Assembly: GCA_013044185.1 (NCBI GenBank)
Contig: JABEUX010000124.1
Coordinates: 1 to 41,519 of the forward strand
Direction of reading: 5' to 3'
Source: Vulcanimicrobiota bacterium
GTDB lineage: Bacteria; Vulcanimicrobiota; Vulcanimicrobiia; Vulcanimicrobiales; Vulcanimicrobiaceae
Length of the DNA: 41,519 nt
Shown: piece after piece, positions 7,693 through 14,242 of the stretch
Layout: each line of letters starts with the position of its first letter
Numbering within the stretch: the first letter of the stretch is position 1
The notes under the pieces: model-generated
Databases searched by the model: none
The model's input: the letters and a program-made list of their open reading frames with translations, nothing else
What the model was told of the DNA's origin: nothing
Translations under genes and position numbers: made by a program

Positions 7693-8692
7693 ATGAGAGG
7701 CTATCTTCGTGAACGCGACCGTGGCAGCACGACAAACAGAACTGGCGCGGAAAAGACATTGCAGCTGGTCGCAGATAGCGGAGCCGAATTCGTAGACGGG
7801 GTGCGGAAACGGAAGCAAGAATACCGCTCGTTTTTCGGCACCCGTCGCGAAGCCGAGGAGGCGTTACCACCTTGCATGGTCACGCCCGAATGAATCGGGG
7901 CGCCGCCTTTCCCAGCGAACGGTGTATCACATGTACTCGACGCTTCGCGCGTCGCTCGGCGATGCCGACGACGATGGCCTGCTCGCGGTGCTGCCGTTCA
8001 CCCGACGCATGGCGTCGGCAAAAGACCGCTCCGAGGACATGGCCCTGGACGAGACGCAGCTGCTCGCGCTCCTCGAATACGCCGCCCCCACGCCCTTTGG
8101 GCCGGCAACGCGCCTGGCCGCATGAACTGGGCTACGCCAAGGCGAGCTACTTGCGTTGCGGTGGGATGCCGTGGACTTTGAGAAGCGCACCGTGCGGGTT
8201 CTTGCGTCGCTGGAGACGGTTCGCGAAGGCGGGGCGACCGTCGTTCGGTCGAAGGTGCCGAAGACGCCTAAATCGAGGCGCGAGGTGCCGCTATCGCGCA
8301 TGGCGATCGAGGTGCTGCGCCGTCAGCGCGTCGCCCAGGCGGAGCGGCGGCTTGCACTCGGCGGATCGTGGGGCGACGAAGGGCTCGTCTTCCCGAATCC
8401 GGCGACGGGCGAGGCGTGGCGACCCGATGCTTTCTCCGCAGGCTTCGGAAGGCTCATTGCACGCTCCGGGCTGCCCAAAGTGAGCTTTCACGGGTTGCGC
8501 CACGGTTTCGCCTCGATCCAGCTCAAAGCCGGGACGCCGCTAACGGTCGTTTCCGGTCTGCTCGGGCATAGCAGCGTCGGCATAACGGGCGACGTGTACT
8601 CCCATATTCTCGACGGCATGAAAGCTCAGGTGGCCGACCGACTCGATGCGATCTTCGATAAGGCGACCGCAAGAGCAAAATCGGGACTCTAA
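7693..8692 (+). pseudogene. int: Tyrosine integrase, frameshifted and stop-interrupted
   Basis: Pieces of one phage-type tyrosine recombinase lie in two frames. An N-terminal Arm-binding segment (start MRGYLRERDRGS at 7693, later RKRKQEYRSFFGTRREAEEAL) ends at 7893. The core-binding segment continues in another frame (LSQRTVYHMYSTLRASL, about 7907-7957). That frame is then interrupted by a TGA at 8123-8125, within LAA-stop-TGLRQGELLALRW. The rest (to 8692) contains HGLRHG, LLGHSS and the nucleophile Tyr in VYSH, so the catalytic residues R, H-R, H and Y survive in the DNA, but the first Arg is separated from any start by the stop. Total length is also short for the family. Probably inactive; it sits beside attR, as expected for the element's own integrase. 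Confidence 0.9.
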
Positions 8693-8703
8693 AAACAGCG
8701 CTC

Positions 8704-8722
8704 GTGGGCCAAATGTGGGCCA
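8704..8722. repeat. Subterminal 19-bp motif, right copy
   Basis: Identical to 5859-5877 (two TGGGCCA units spaced by AATG). It lies 12 bases after the integrase stop codon and about 50 bases inside attR. Confidence 0.7.
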
Positions 8723-8743
8723 ATCGAAGGATTGAAAAGATAA

Positions 8744-8765
8744 AAAGCCCGTGGTTACGGGCTTT
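8744..8765 (-). terminator. Rho-independent terminator of the tRNA operon, element-derived
   Basis: A 9-bp perfect stem (AAAGCCCGT / ACGGGCTTT) with loop 8753-8756. On the minus strand it is followed by TTTTTATCTTTT, a good termination tract, three bases downstream of the tRNA-Thr CCA end. It lies on the element side of attR, so the element brought a replacement terminator for the tRNA operon. It may also stop integrase transcription from the other side. Confidence 0.85.
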
Positions 8766-8768
8766 AGC

Positions 8769-8843
8769 TGGAGCCGTTGATGGGGATTGAACCCATGACC
8801 TCGTCCTTACCAAGGACGTGCTCTACCACTGAGCTACAACGGC
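8769..8843 (-). tRNA. tRNA-Thr(GGT)
   Basis: 75 nt including an encoded CCA. Acceptor GCCGTTG pairs with CAACGGC, and the anticodon loop CTTGGTAAG gives anticodon GGT. The T loop GGTTCAATCC is normal. It is the last tRNA of a Tyr-Gly-Thr operon. Its 3' end is the attR site (8771-8791), so the final bases were supplied by the integrated element and restore a functional tRNA. Confidence 0.97.
8771..8791. repeat. attR: 21-bp tRNA-Thr 3' end
   Basis: Tandem partner of 5728-5748, in direct orientation; marks the tRNA-proximal junction of the element. Confidence 0.85.
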
Positions 8844-8853
8844 ATCGCTTCGT

Positions 8854-8927
8854 TGGAGCGGGCGGCGGGAATCGAACCCGCGCTGTCTGCTTGGAAGGCA
8901 GAAGCACTACCACTATGCAACGCCCGC
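8854..8927 (-). tRNA. tRNA-Gly(TCC)
   Basis: 74 nt with encoded CCA. Acceptor GCGGGCG pairs with CGCCCGC; the anticodon loop CTTCCAA gives anticodon TCC. T loop GGTTCGATTCC is canonical. Ten bases separate it from tRNA-Thr(GGT) and one base from tRNA-Tyr, so the three are processed from one transcript. Confidence 0.97.
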
Positions 8928-8928
8928 G

Positions 8929-9016
8929 TGGTGGGCAGGGCTGGATTCGAACCAGCGTAGCGCTTTCGCGCGCCGAATTTACAGTCCGGTGCCTTTAACC
9001 ACTCGACCACCTACCC
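8929..9016 (-). tRNA. tRNA-Tyr(GTA)
   Basis: 88 nt with the long variable arm expected for bacterial tRNA-Tyr. Acceptor GGGTAGG pairs with CCTGCCC (one U-G pair), D arm TGGTCGAGTGGTTAAAGGC, anticodon GTA in ACTGTAAAT, encoded CCA. First gene of the Tyr-Gly-Thr operon; this order is common in bacteria, where it often precedes tuf. Here no tuf follows, because the element and msrB lie downstream. Confidence 0.97.
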
Positions 9017-9252
9017 ACGCGACCGTCTCTCTAAGCCGACGGCTCCGGACGGTACGATACCAAACCCCCAAACTCCTCGCAACGACTATCGGCAAAAAAC
9101 CGCGCGCTCGTTCGCTTTGGAGAGAGCGGTCGCTTTTCAGCGAGAGACGAGGCCGGAGAGCGAGCCTCCGGCCCCGAAAAGCTCGGCCATGTTGGGAATA
9201 CCGGTTCATAGGACGCGATCCTCGCGAACAAAAAGCGCAGCGATGTGAGCGA
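9017..9252. other. tRNA operon upstream region
   Basis: Contains the tRNA promoter at 9054-9082 and otherwise nothing I can name. A plus-strand frame is open through it, but it overlaps the tRNA-Tyr gene and has a basic, low-complexity translation, so I do not treat it as coding. Confidence 0.4.
9054..9082 (-). promoter_or_regulatory. Promoter of the Tyr-Gly-Thr tRNA operon
   Basis: On the minus strand TTGCGA (9082-9077) and TATCGT (9059-9054) are separated by exactly 17 bases and lie about 38 bases upstream of the tRNA-Tyr 5' end, a good spacing for a housekeeping sigma promoter. Confidence 0.7.
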
Positions 9253-9384
9253 GTGAGCGAAAAAACACGCCCGAAGCTCCGCTTTTGGCATGTGATCCTG
9301 GTAGCGGTGACACTGCTCGTGATCGTTTCCTTATTGCTGCTGATCGTTAGCACGCACCTGTTCGCCTTTGGCAGGGTTCGCTAG
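9253..9384 (+). CDS. Possible 43-residue single-pass membrane peptide
   Basis: From a GTG at 9253 the frame encodes a basic N terminus (VSEKTRPKLRFWH), one strongly hydrophobic span (about residues 14-35, rich in V, L and I), and a short tail ending GRVR. The layout fits a small inner-membrane protein with its N terminus inside. No family is recognised and the ribosome-binding site is weak. The frame stays open further upstream into tRNA-Tyr, which argues that the true start is late. It could be a chance hydrophobic frame. Confidence 0.4.
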   Translation: MSEKTRPKLRFWHVILVAVTLLVIVSLLLLIVSTHLFAFGRVR

Positions 9385-9485
9385 AACGTTCCGACGCCTC
9401 TCCCGATGAAAAACAGCGGATGCATTCGATCCTCTCCGTCTCGCGCGAAGGGTGCCTGCGAGAGGCGTGGAAGCTGGCGCTCTCC

Positions 9486-9561
9486 GCCGATGTGGCTCAG
9501 CGGCTACAGCAGCAGTTTTGTAAACTGCCAATCGTGGGTTCGAGTCCCACCGTCGGCTCCA
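9486..9561 (+). tRNA. tRNA-Thr(TGT)
   Basis: 76 nt on the plus strand with encoded CCA. Acceptor GCCGATG pairs with CGTCGGC (one G-U pair), anticodon loop TTTGTAA gives TGT, and T arm GTGGGTTCGAGTCCCAC is perfect. It reads codons ACA and probably ACG, complementing the GGT isoacceptor across the gap. It is monocistronic or co-transcribed with the next gene, 23 bases downstream. Confidence 0.97.
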
Positions 9562-9584
9562 TCGTCCTATCCGGGAGATCCTTC

Positions 9585-9968
9585 ATGCAAACCGTCCGTC
9601 CCAAGTGGCGCTCCGGCGGGCTCGCGCTCGTCTGCGAACGCTGCTCGGCAGAGCGCATCCCCGAAGAGACGCCGAAGATTGCAGAGCGCCATGGCGACCT
9701 CCGTTTGCGCGAGTGGCTCAAGGCCGCGCTCAAAGAACGCGGCGAGTGGGGGCCTATACGAGCAATTTCCACATCGTGTATGGATGTGTGCGCGAAGGGG
9801 ATGGTCACGGTTTGCATCGCCCCGAGCGACGGGCGCGAGAGCGAGGTGCTCGTCGTCGATCCCCTCGAGGATCGCGAGCGCGTCTACGAACGCATCGTCG
9901 CGTTGTTAGGAAAGAGCGTGGAGGCCGAAACGGATGCAGGCGGGAGCGTGGGTGCGGCGAGCGATTAA
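9585..9968 (+). CDS. Small cysteine-motif protein, possible thioredoxin-fold [2Fe-2S] ferredoxin
   Basis: 127 residues. Four cysteines are arranged as CxxC (Cys17, Cys20 in LVCERCSAE) and CxxxC (Cys65, Cys69 in SCMDVCAKG), with a following beta-strand-like VTVCIA. This resembles thioredoxin-fold [2Fe-2S] ferredoxins and predicted metal-binding proteins of the DUF1636 kind; alternatively zinc could be bound. No signal peptide. The ATG at 9585 follows GGGAGATCC and lies just past tRNA-Thr(TGT), so it may be transcribed from the tRNA promoter. The partner is unknown. Confidence 0.65.
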   Translation: MQTVRPKWRSGGLALVCERCSAERIPEETPKIAERHGDLRLREWLKAALKERGEWGPIRAISTSCMDVCAKGMVTVCIAPSDGRESEVLVVDPLEDRERVYERIVALLGKSVEAETDAGGSVGAASD

Positions 9969-10012
9969 CTCAGGAGCGCAGCTCGCCGCCCCATACATCC
10001 GCCTGCAAGCCG

Positions 10013-10660
10013 TTATTTAAACTCGAACTCCGCGAGGTTCTTCTCGATCTTCCGTTTGACGCGCTGGAGTGCGTTATCGATCGATTTCACGTGTCGACCG
10101 AGATCGCGAGCCATCTCTTGGTAGCTCTTGCCTTCGAGATAGGATTCGAGCACCTGCGATTCGAGTTCCGAGAGATTCTGGCGAATGCGCTGCCGGATGT
10201 CGTCGGAGACTTCCTGCGTCACGACGAGTTCTTCGGGATCCCCCGATTTCTGCGCCGGCATAACGTCGAGCAGCGTCCGCTCGCTGTCTTCGTCATAGAT
10301 CGGTTTATTGAGCGAGATATATTGATTAAGCGGAATATGCTTCTGGCGCGTCGCAGTTTTGATTGCGGTGATGATCTGACGCGTGATGCATAATTCGGCG
10401 AAGGCGCGAAAGCTCGAGAGTTTATCGGCTTTAAAATCGCGTACGGCCTTATACAAGCCGATCATGCCCTCTTGGATAATATCTTCACGGTCCGCGCCGA
10501 TGAGAAAGTAGCTCTTTGCCTTGATGCGCACGAAGTTCTTGTATTTGTTGAGTAAGAACTCCATCGCAAGGCTATCGCCGCTCTTCGCGGTTGCAACAAG
10601 TTCCTCGTCGCCGCGTTCGTGATAGTCCAACCCTGTTGGGGCCGGCTGGGTCATTGCCAT
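10013..10660 (-). CDS. sigH: RNA polymerase sigma factor SigH (Spo0H-like)
   Basis: 215 residues, the size of SigH. Region 2 is well conserved: YKNFVRIKAKSYFLIGADRED, then DIIQEGMIGLYKAVRDF with region 2.3/2.4 FAELCITRQIITAIKTATRQK. Region 4 has LSELESQVLESYLEGKSYQEMA and the helix KSIDNALQRVKRKIEK. In Firmicutes SigH directs competence and early sporulation genes; in non-sporulating relatives its role is less clear. The location directly downstream of the cysS-rlmB end matches the conserved Firmicutes order. It has its own near-consensus promoter, so it is probably also expressed independently of that operon. Confidence 0.92.
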   Translation of the reverse strand: MAMTQPAPTGLDYHERGDEELVATAKSGDSLAMEFLLNKYKNFVRIKAKSYFLIGADREDIIQEGMIGLYKAVRDFKADKLSSFRAFAELCITRQIITAIKTATRQKHIPLNQYISLNKPIYDEDSERTLLDVMPAQKSGDPEELVVTQEVSDDIRQRIRQNLSELESQVLESYLEGKSYQEMARDLGRHVKSIDNALQRVKRKIEKNLAEFEFK

Positions 10661-10737
10661 GGGTGGTATCTGCCTCGTCTGGGACGCGTGGACGCATGAC
10701 GCGGGCCGGGGCCCGTCGAGCGCGTCGCACGGGTCGG

Positions 10738-10766
10738 AGTATAGAAGGGCTCCCCTCCACCGTCAA
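10738..10766 (-). promoter_or_regulatory. Strong promoter of sigH
   Basis: On the minus strand TTGACG (10766-10761), a 17-base spacer, then TATACT (10743-10738). This nearly matches the sigma-70 consensus and is the best promoter in the window. It predicts a leader of about 70 nt before the ATG at 10660. Confidence 0.85.
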
Positions 10767-10814
10767 GCGTTTTTGCCGTATCGCCTCGATTTTCTAGCGC
10801 TGCGGCAGCGAGAG

Positions 10815-11597
10815 CTAGCCCTCGCGACGCTGGCGGAGGGCCTCGTAGAGCAGAACCCCGGCAGCGACCGAGGCATTGAGCGAAGCAACCCCAGCGAGCA
10901 TCGGAATCTTCACCAGGAAATCACAGTTCCTGGCGACCAGGGGTGCGAGCCCTGCCCCCTCCGCCCCGATGACGAGCGCGAGGTCCCGGTTGAGGTCGAT
11001 GTCGTACATCGGTTGCGCGCCCTCACCGGCGTCGGCCCCCGCGATCCAGAGTCCACGTTTTTTGAATGCGGTAATCGTCTGCGCGATATTCGTTACCTGG
11101 GCGATGGGAATATGCGCGGTCGCGCCGGCTGCGGCTTTTCGTACCGTGGCATTGACGCCCGCACTCCGACGGTCGGGAAGAACGATCCCATTCGCCCCGA
11201 TGCAGGCTGCGGTGCGAACGATCGCACCGACGTTATGCGGATCGGTGAGATGATCGAGAAGAACGACGAGAAGCGGCGCCCCATCACGCGGCGCGAGCAC
11301 TTCCTCGAGATCGGCATACGGAAACGGCGCGCTGCGCGCGACGACGCCTTGATGCGCCTTATATGGCAAGCGCGCGAAAAAATCGCGCCCTTCAAAGCGA
11401 GCGCGCAACCCGCGCTCCTCCGCAGCGGCGAGCAAGGCGCGCAGCGCAGGGTCGCGCGCTCGATCGCTCGCAACGTGCAGAGCGAGAATCTGCTCGCCGG
11501 CCCCCAACGCTTCCTCAACGGCATGAATTCCGTAAATGACGTCGTCGAAATCGAGTGGGGCTTTCAACCGTCCTCCGGCTATCGGACGACGCTCCAT
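10815..11597 (-). CDS. rlmB: 23S rRNA (guanosine-2'-O-)-methyltransferase RlmB (SpoU family)
   Basis: 260 residues: an N-terminal L30e-like RNA-binding domain (about 18-90, starting YGIHAVEEAL) and a C-terminal SPOUT methyltransferase with the three SpoU motifs: LLDHLTDPHNVGAIVRTA (115-132), GAEGAGL (212-218) and MLAGVASLNASVAAGVLLYEA. RlmB methylates the 2'-O of G2251 in the peptidyl-transferase P loop. Last gene of the long operon; its start overlaps the end of cysS by 19 bases. Similar SpoU enzymes target other positions, but the N-terminal domain and the cysS neighbourhood favour RlmB. Confidence 0.92.
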   Translation of the reverse strand: MERRPIAGGRLKAPLDFDDVIYGIHAVEEALGAGEQILALHVASDRARDPALRALLAAAEERGLRARFEGRDFFARLPYKAHQGVVARSAPFPYADLEEVLAPRDGAPLLVVLLDHLTDPHNVGAIVRTAACIGANGIVLPDRRSAGVNATVRKAAAGATAHIPIAQVTNIAQTITAFKKRGLWIAGADAGEGAQPMYDIDLNRDLALVIGAEGAGLAPLVARNCDFLVKIPMLAGVASLNASVAAGVLLYEALRQRREG

Positions 11598-13036
11598 GCC
11601 GAACCCTCCTTACCATCTTTGATATCGATACCGCAACGCAACAGCGCATCGCGTAAACGATCGCTCCGCGCCCAATCTTTCTCCGCACGCGCTGCGAGCC
11701 GCTCCGCGATCACGCGTTCGAGTGCCGTTCGCGCATCCTCAACACCATCGAGCCACGGCTCACCGATCTCTCCGCGCAGCGTCGCAGCGAGCCCTGCCGG
11801 CAGCGGAAGCGCCTCCGGCTCCGCGAGCCAGCTCTCGTTCGGTTCGATCCCCAGGAGCGTCAGCGCGGTACGGAGCTCCATCAAGCGTTGCGGTGCGCTC
11901 CCTCCCTCGGCACTCCCCGCCGCAGCGAGAACCTCCCGCAATGCCGCGGCGGTATTCATATCGTCGTCGAGCGCCGCAATGACGCGCGCCGTTAACGCCC
12001 CACCTTCCACCGAAGCCTCGTGCGAGCTGCCTGCAGCGAGATGGAGCGCGCGATAATCGCGGCGCAGGCGTTCGAGCGTCGCCGCCGCTCCCACCATCGC
12101 TTCGTCGGTAAAGTTCATCACTTTCCCATAGCCGGTTCTCAAAAAGAGCAGCCGGATCGCTTGCGGATCGTAGCGATCGAGGACGTCGCAGAGCGGCTCG
12201 AAATTGCCGAGCGATTTGCTCATCTTGCGATTGTCGAAGAGCAACAACCCGCCATGCAACCAGAAATTCGCCATCGGCGGCCGAGCCATCAACGGCTCGC
12301 TCTGAGCGATCTCGTTCTCGTGGTGCGGGAAGATGAGGTCGGCTCCGCCGCCGTGGATATCGAAGCCCGTGCCCTCGGGGTCGAGCAACGCATGCGACAT
12401 CGCCGAACATTCGATATGCCAACCCGGGCGTCCATCGCCGTAGGGCTCGAAGGGCCAATGCGGCTCCCCCGGCTTCGCGAATTTCCAAAGGGCGAAATCG
12501 AGCGGCTCCTCTTTTGCTTCGTCGATTTCGATCCGTGCGCCCGCTTCGAGTTCGGAGATATTGCGATTGGAGAGCGCCCCGTAGCGCTCGAACTTGCCGA
12601 CGCGGTAATAGATGCCGTCGCTCGCAACGTAGGCGTAACCGCGTTCGATCAAGGCGACGATCGTCTCGCGAATCTGTGGAATAAATTCCGTCGCATACGG
12701 CTCTTTATCGGGTTCGCGTACGCCGAGGCGCTGCATCGAACGTTTGAACTCCGCATAATATCCAGCAACGATTTCACGCCAAGAGAGGCCGAGCCGATGA
12801 GCGGCGGCGATACTCCGGTCGTCGATATCGGTGACGTTCTGAACGTAGGTTACGTCGTACCCCGAAAACGTAAGGTAGCGGCGCAAGATATCGAAAAAAA
12901 GAAAAGAACGCGCGTGCCCCAAATGCGCCTGCGCCGATGGCGTCAGCCCGCAGACGTAGATCGAGACGCGCCCTTCGTGGCGCGGGTGAAAGGGCTCGAC
13001 CCGGCGCGTACGCGTATTATAGAGCTGCAGCGGCAT
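11579..13036 (-). CDS. cysS: Cysteinyl-tRNA synthetase
   Basis: 485 residues, normal length. The HIGH motif is HLGH (38-41) in [15 protein letters not shown], and KMSKS is at 271-275. Zinc ligands are expected at Cys29, Cys210 (WHIECSAM) and the H238-H239-E240 region (FPHHENE). A DALR-type helical domain and a C-terminal mixed domain follow. The motif after Cys29 departs from the usual CGPTVYD and resembles the mycothiol ligase MshC there, but length, the C-terminal domain and the neighbours cysE and rlmB favour CysRS. The start at 13036 has AAGGAAA upstream; an in-frame start 87 bases earlier would lie within cysE. Overlaps the cysE end by 20 bases. Confidence 0.95.
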   Translation of the reverse strand: MPLQLYNTRTRRVEPFHPRHEGRVSIYVCGLTPSAQAHLGHARSFLFFDILRRYLTFSGYDVTYVQNVTDIDDRSIAAAHRLGLSWREIVAGYYAEFKRSMQRLGVREPDKEPYATEFIPQIRETIVALIERGYAYVASDGIYYRVGKFERYGALSNRNISELEAGARIEIDEAKEEPLDFALWKFAKPGEPHWPFEPYGDGRPGWHIECSAMSHALLDPEGTGFDIHGGGADLIFPHHENEIAQSEPLMARPPMANFWLHGGLLLFDNRKMSKSLGNFEPLCDVLDRYDPQAIRLLFLRTGYGKVMNFTDEAMVGAAATLERLRRDYRALHLAAGSSHEASVEGGALTARVIAALDDDMNTAAALREVLAAAGSAEGGSAPQRLMELRTALTLLGIEPNESWLAEPEALPLPAGLAATLRGEIGEPWLDGVEDARTALERVIAERLAARAEKDWARSDRLRDALLRCGIDIKDGKEGSAWSVVR

Positions 13037-13697
13037 CGTCGTTTCCTTGCGAACGTTCCATCGCCCGGAGCCGCCCTTCGAGTTGGGCGACGCGGGTCTG
13101 TAATTGCGCGATCTGCACGGCATCGGGGTCGGGCATCACCACGCGCGGTGGTTCGTTCGCGTCGCGCACCGGCTCTCCGTCGATAAAAACGATGCGTCCT
13201 GGGACGCCGACGACGACGGCATTCGCCGGGACGTCGCGAACCACGACCGAGCCACCACCGATCTTCGTGTTCTCTCCAATGGATATCGCGCCGAGCACGG
13301 CGGCGTTCACACCGACGACGACGTTCCGCTCCAGGGTCGGATGACGCTTGCCGTGAGAGAGGCTCGTTCCACCGAGAGTGACGCCTTGATAGATGGTGCA
13401 ATCGTCGCCGACCTCCGCGGTCTCACCAATCACCACGCCCATACCGTGATCGATAAAAACGCCATTGCCGAGCGTCGCACCCGGATGGATCTCGATCCCG
13501 GTAAGAAAGCGTACGACATGCGCGAGCCAACGCGGCAACAGCGGGATCCCCCACCCATGCAACACGTGAATGAATCGGTGTGCGAGGAGTGCGTGGAAAC
13601 CGGGATAGGAGAGCAGTACGTCGAGCGCTCCACGCACCGCCGGATCGCGCTGCAACGGCGCGCGAAAATCCGCGGCGATCGTTTTCAATAAGCCCAT
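13017..13697 (-). CDS. cysE: Serine O-acetyltransferase (CysE/EpsC-like)
   Basis: 226 residues. N-terminal helical domain (1-65, with AHRFIHVLHGWGIPLLPRWL), then left-handed beta-helix hexapeptide repeats from about residue 67 (IHPGATLGNGVFIDHGMG, GETAEVGDDCTIYQGVTLGG, KRHPTLERNVVVGVNAAVLG). The catalytic His is in DHGMG and the CoA-binding region around KIGGGSVVV. It makes O-acetylserine from serine and acetyl-CoA, the first step of cysteine synthesis. A charged, probably coiled-coil tail (about 190-225) is longer than in minimal EpsC proteins. Start and stop overlap the previous gene by one base (TAATG). Placement before cysS couples cysteine supply with its charging. Confidence 0.95.
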   Translation of the reverse strand: MGLLKTIAADFRAPLQRDPAVRGALDVLLSYPGFHALLAHRFIHVLHGWGIPLLPRWLAHVVRFLTGIEIHPGATLGNGVFIDHGMGVVIGETAEVGDDCTIYQGVTLGGTSLSHGKRHPTLERNVVVGVNAAVLGAISIGENTKIGGGSVVVRDVPANAVVVGVPGRIVFIDGEPVRDANEPPRVVMPDPDAVQIAQLQTRVAQLEGRLRAMERSQGNDDAAAAL

Positions 13698-14242
13698 TAC
13701 GACGGGCGCTTCCCGTGAATCGGCTCGAAGGGCGCGCCATCGGGGCCGAAGGCGATCGGCTCTAAGCCGCGGCCGTGCAGCAGCCGTGCGTTGATCGCAC
13801 CGACGCGTATCAAGATTCGATCGTGTCCGAGGAGCGGGAAGAGGAGCTCCAGTGGGACATCGTCGCGCACGCCCGTAAGGGCCATCCGAACGCTATCAAC
13901 CGCATCCTTTGCACTCAGGCCGAACTCCTCGCCGATCGCCGGGAGGTCGTGGGCGAGCGGAAGGCCGCGTAATTCCGGTTGAGCGTCGACGTATTGCGCG
14001 ACGGCATCGAGGAAAAAAAGCACCTCGCGCGAGCGCAAGCGCTCCAATTCCAACGCTGGCACGACGCACGACTCGGCGCGCAGCGCGAGAACGAATGGGC
14101 GCGCGAGGTCGAGGTCGGCAACCCGCTCGCCGTAGGCATCGAGAAAGGTCTCGATCCAGCGCAGCGCGGCATCGGGGGCCGGCGTCTCCAGGAGTCCCCA
14201 CTGCTGCATGCGACGCGCGAGCGCGAGGGCGTTCGCGTTCAC
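13697..14242 (-). CDS. Stand-alone GluRS anticodon-binding-domain-like protein
   Basis: 181 residues resembling only the C-terminal anticodon-binding part of glutamyl-tRNA synthetase. Residues 28-56 (WIETFLDAYGERVADLDLA region) match the helix that normally contains QERVKTLxEL, and 109-150 match the end domain: SVRMALTGV (117-125), then PLELLFPLLGHDRIL (130-144), as in the canonical VRVALTG plus LLGxERVL. There is no Rossmann core, HIGH or KMSKS motif. It occupies exactly the place gltX has in the Firmicutes-like order ispD-ispF-gltX-cysE-cysS and is coupled to ispF by ATGA. A truncated gltX descendant that kept tRNA binding, or a partner of a GluRS elsewhere, are both possible. Function unknown. 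Confidence 0.75.
   Translation of the reverse strand: MNANALALARRMQQWGLLETPAPDAALRWIETFLDAYGERVADLDLARPFVLALRAESCVVPALELERLRSREVLFFLDAVAQYVDAQPELRGLPLAHDLPAIGEEFGLSAKDAVDSVRMALTGVRDDVPLELLFPLLGHDRILIRVGAINARLLHGRGLEPIAFGPDGAPFEPIHGKRPS

Larger units (their letters stand above)
5728..8791. mobile_element. Decayed integrative element in tRNA-Thr(GGT), about 3.0 kb
   Basis: Bounded by the 21-bp direct repeats at 5728-5748 and 8771-8791, with an integrase pseudogene at the tRNA-proximal end pointing towards the tRNA. A 19-bp motif occurs inside both ends (5859-5877 and 8704-8722). Contents are a katG 3' fragment, a lipocalin gene, an IS1380 transposase remnant and the broken integrase. With no intact recombinase it is presumably immobile. 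The small size suggests internal deletion of a larger island or prophage, or gradual accumulation of scraps. Confidence 0.85.

Noticed and set aside
7560-8125. TGA codons interrupting both the transposase and the integrase, suggesting TGA recoding to Trp
   Set aside because: TGA is the normal stop of many intact genes here (several ATGA/GTGA overlaps), and both genes show additional frameshift or truncation damage. Ordinary decay explains them.
10659-12056. A 465-codon plus-strand open frame antisense to rlmB and cysS
   Set aside because: High GC leaves long antisense frames open. The translation is low-complexity and unlike any family, while the minus strand encodes two clear enzymes.
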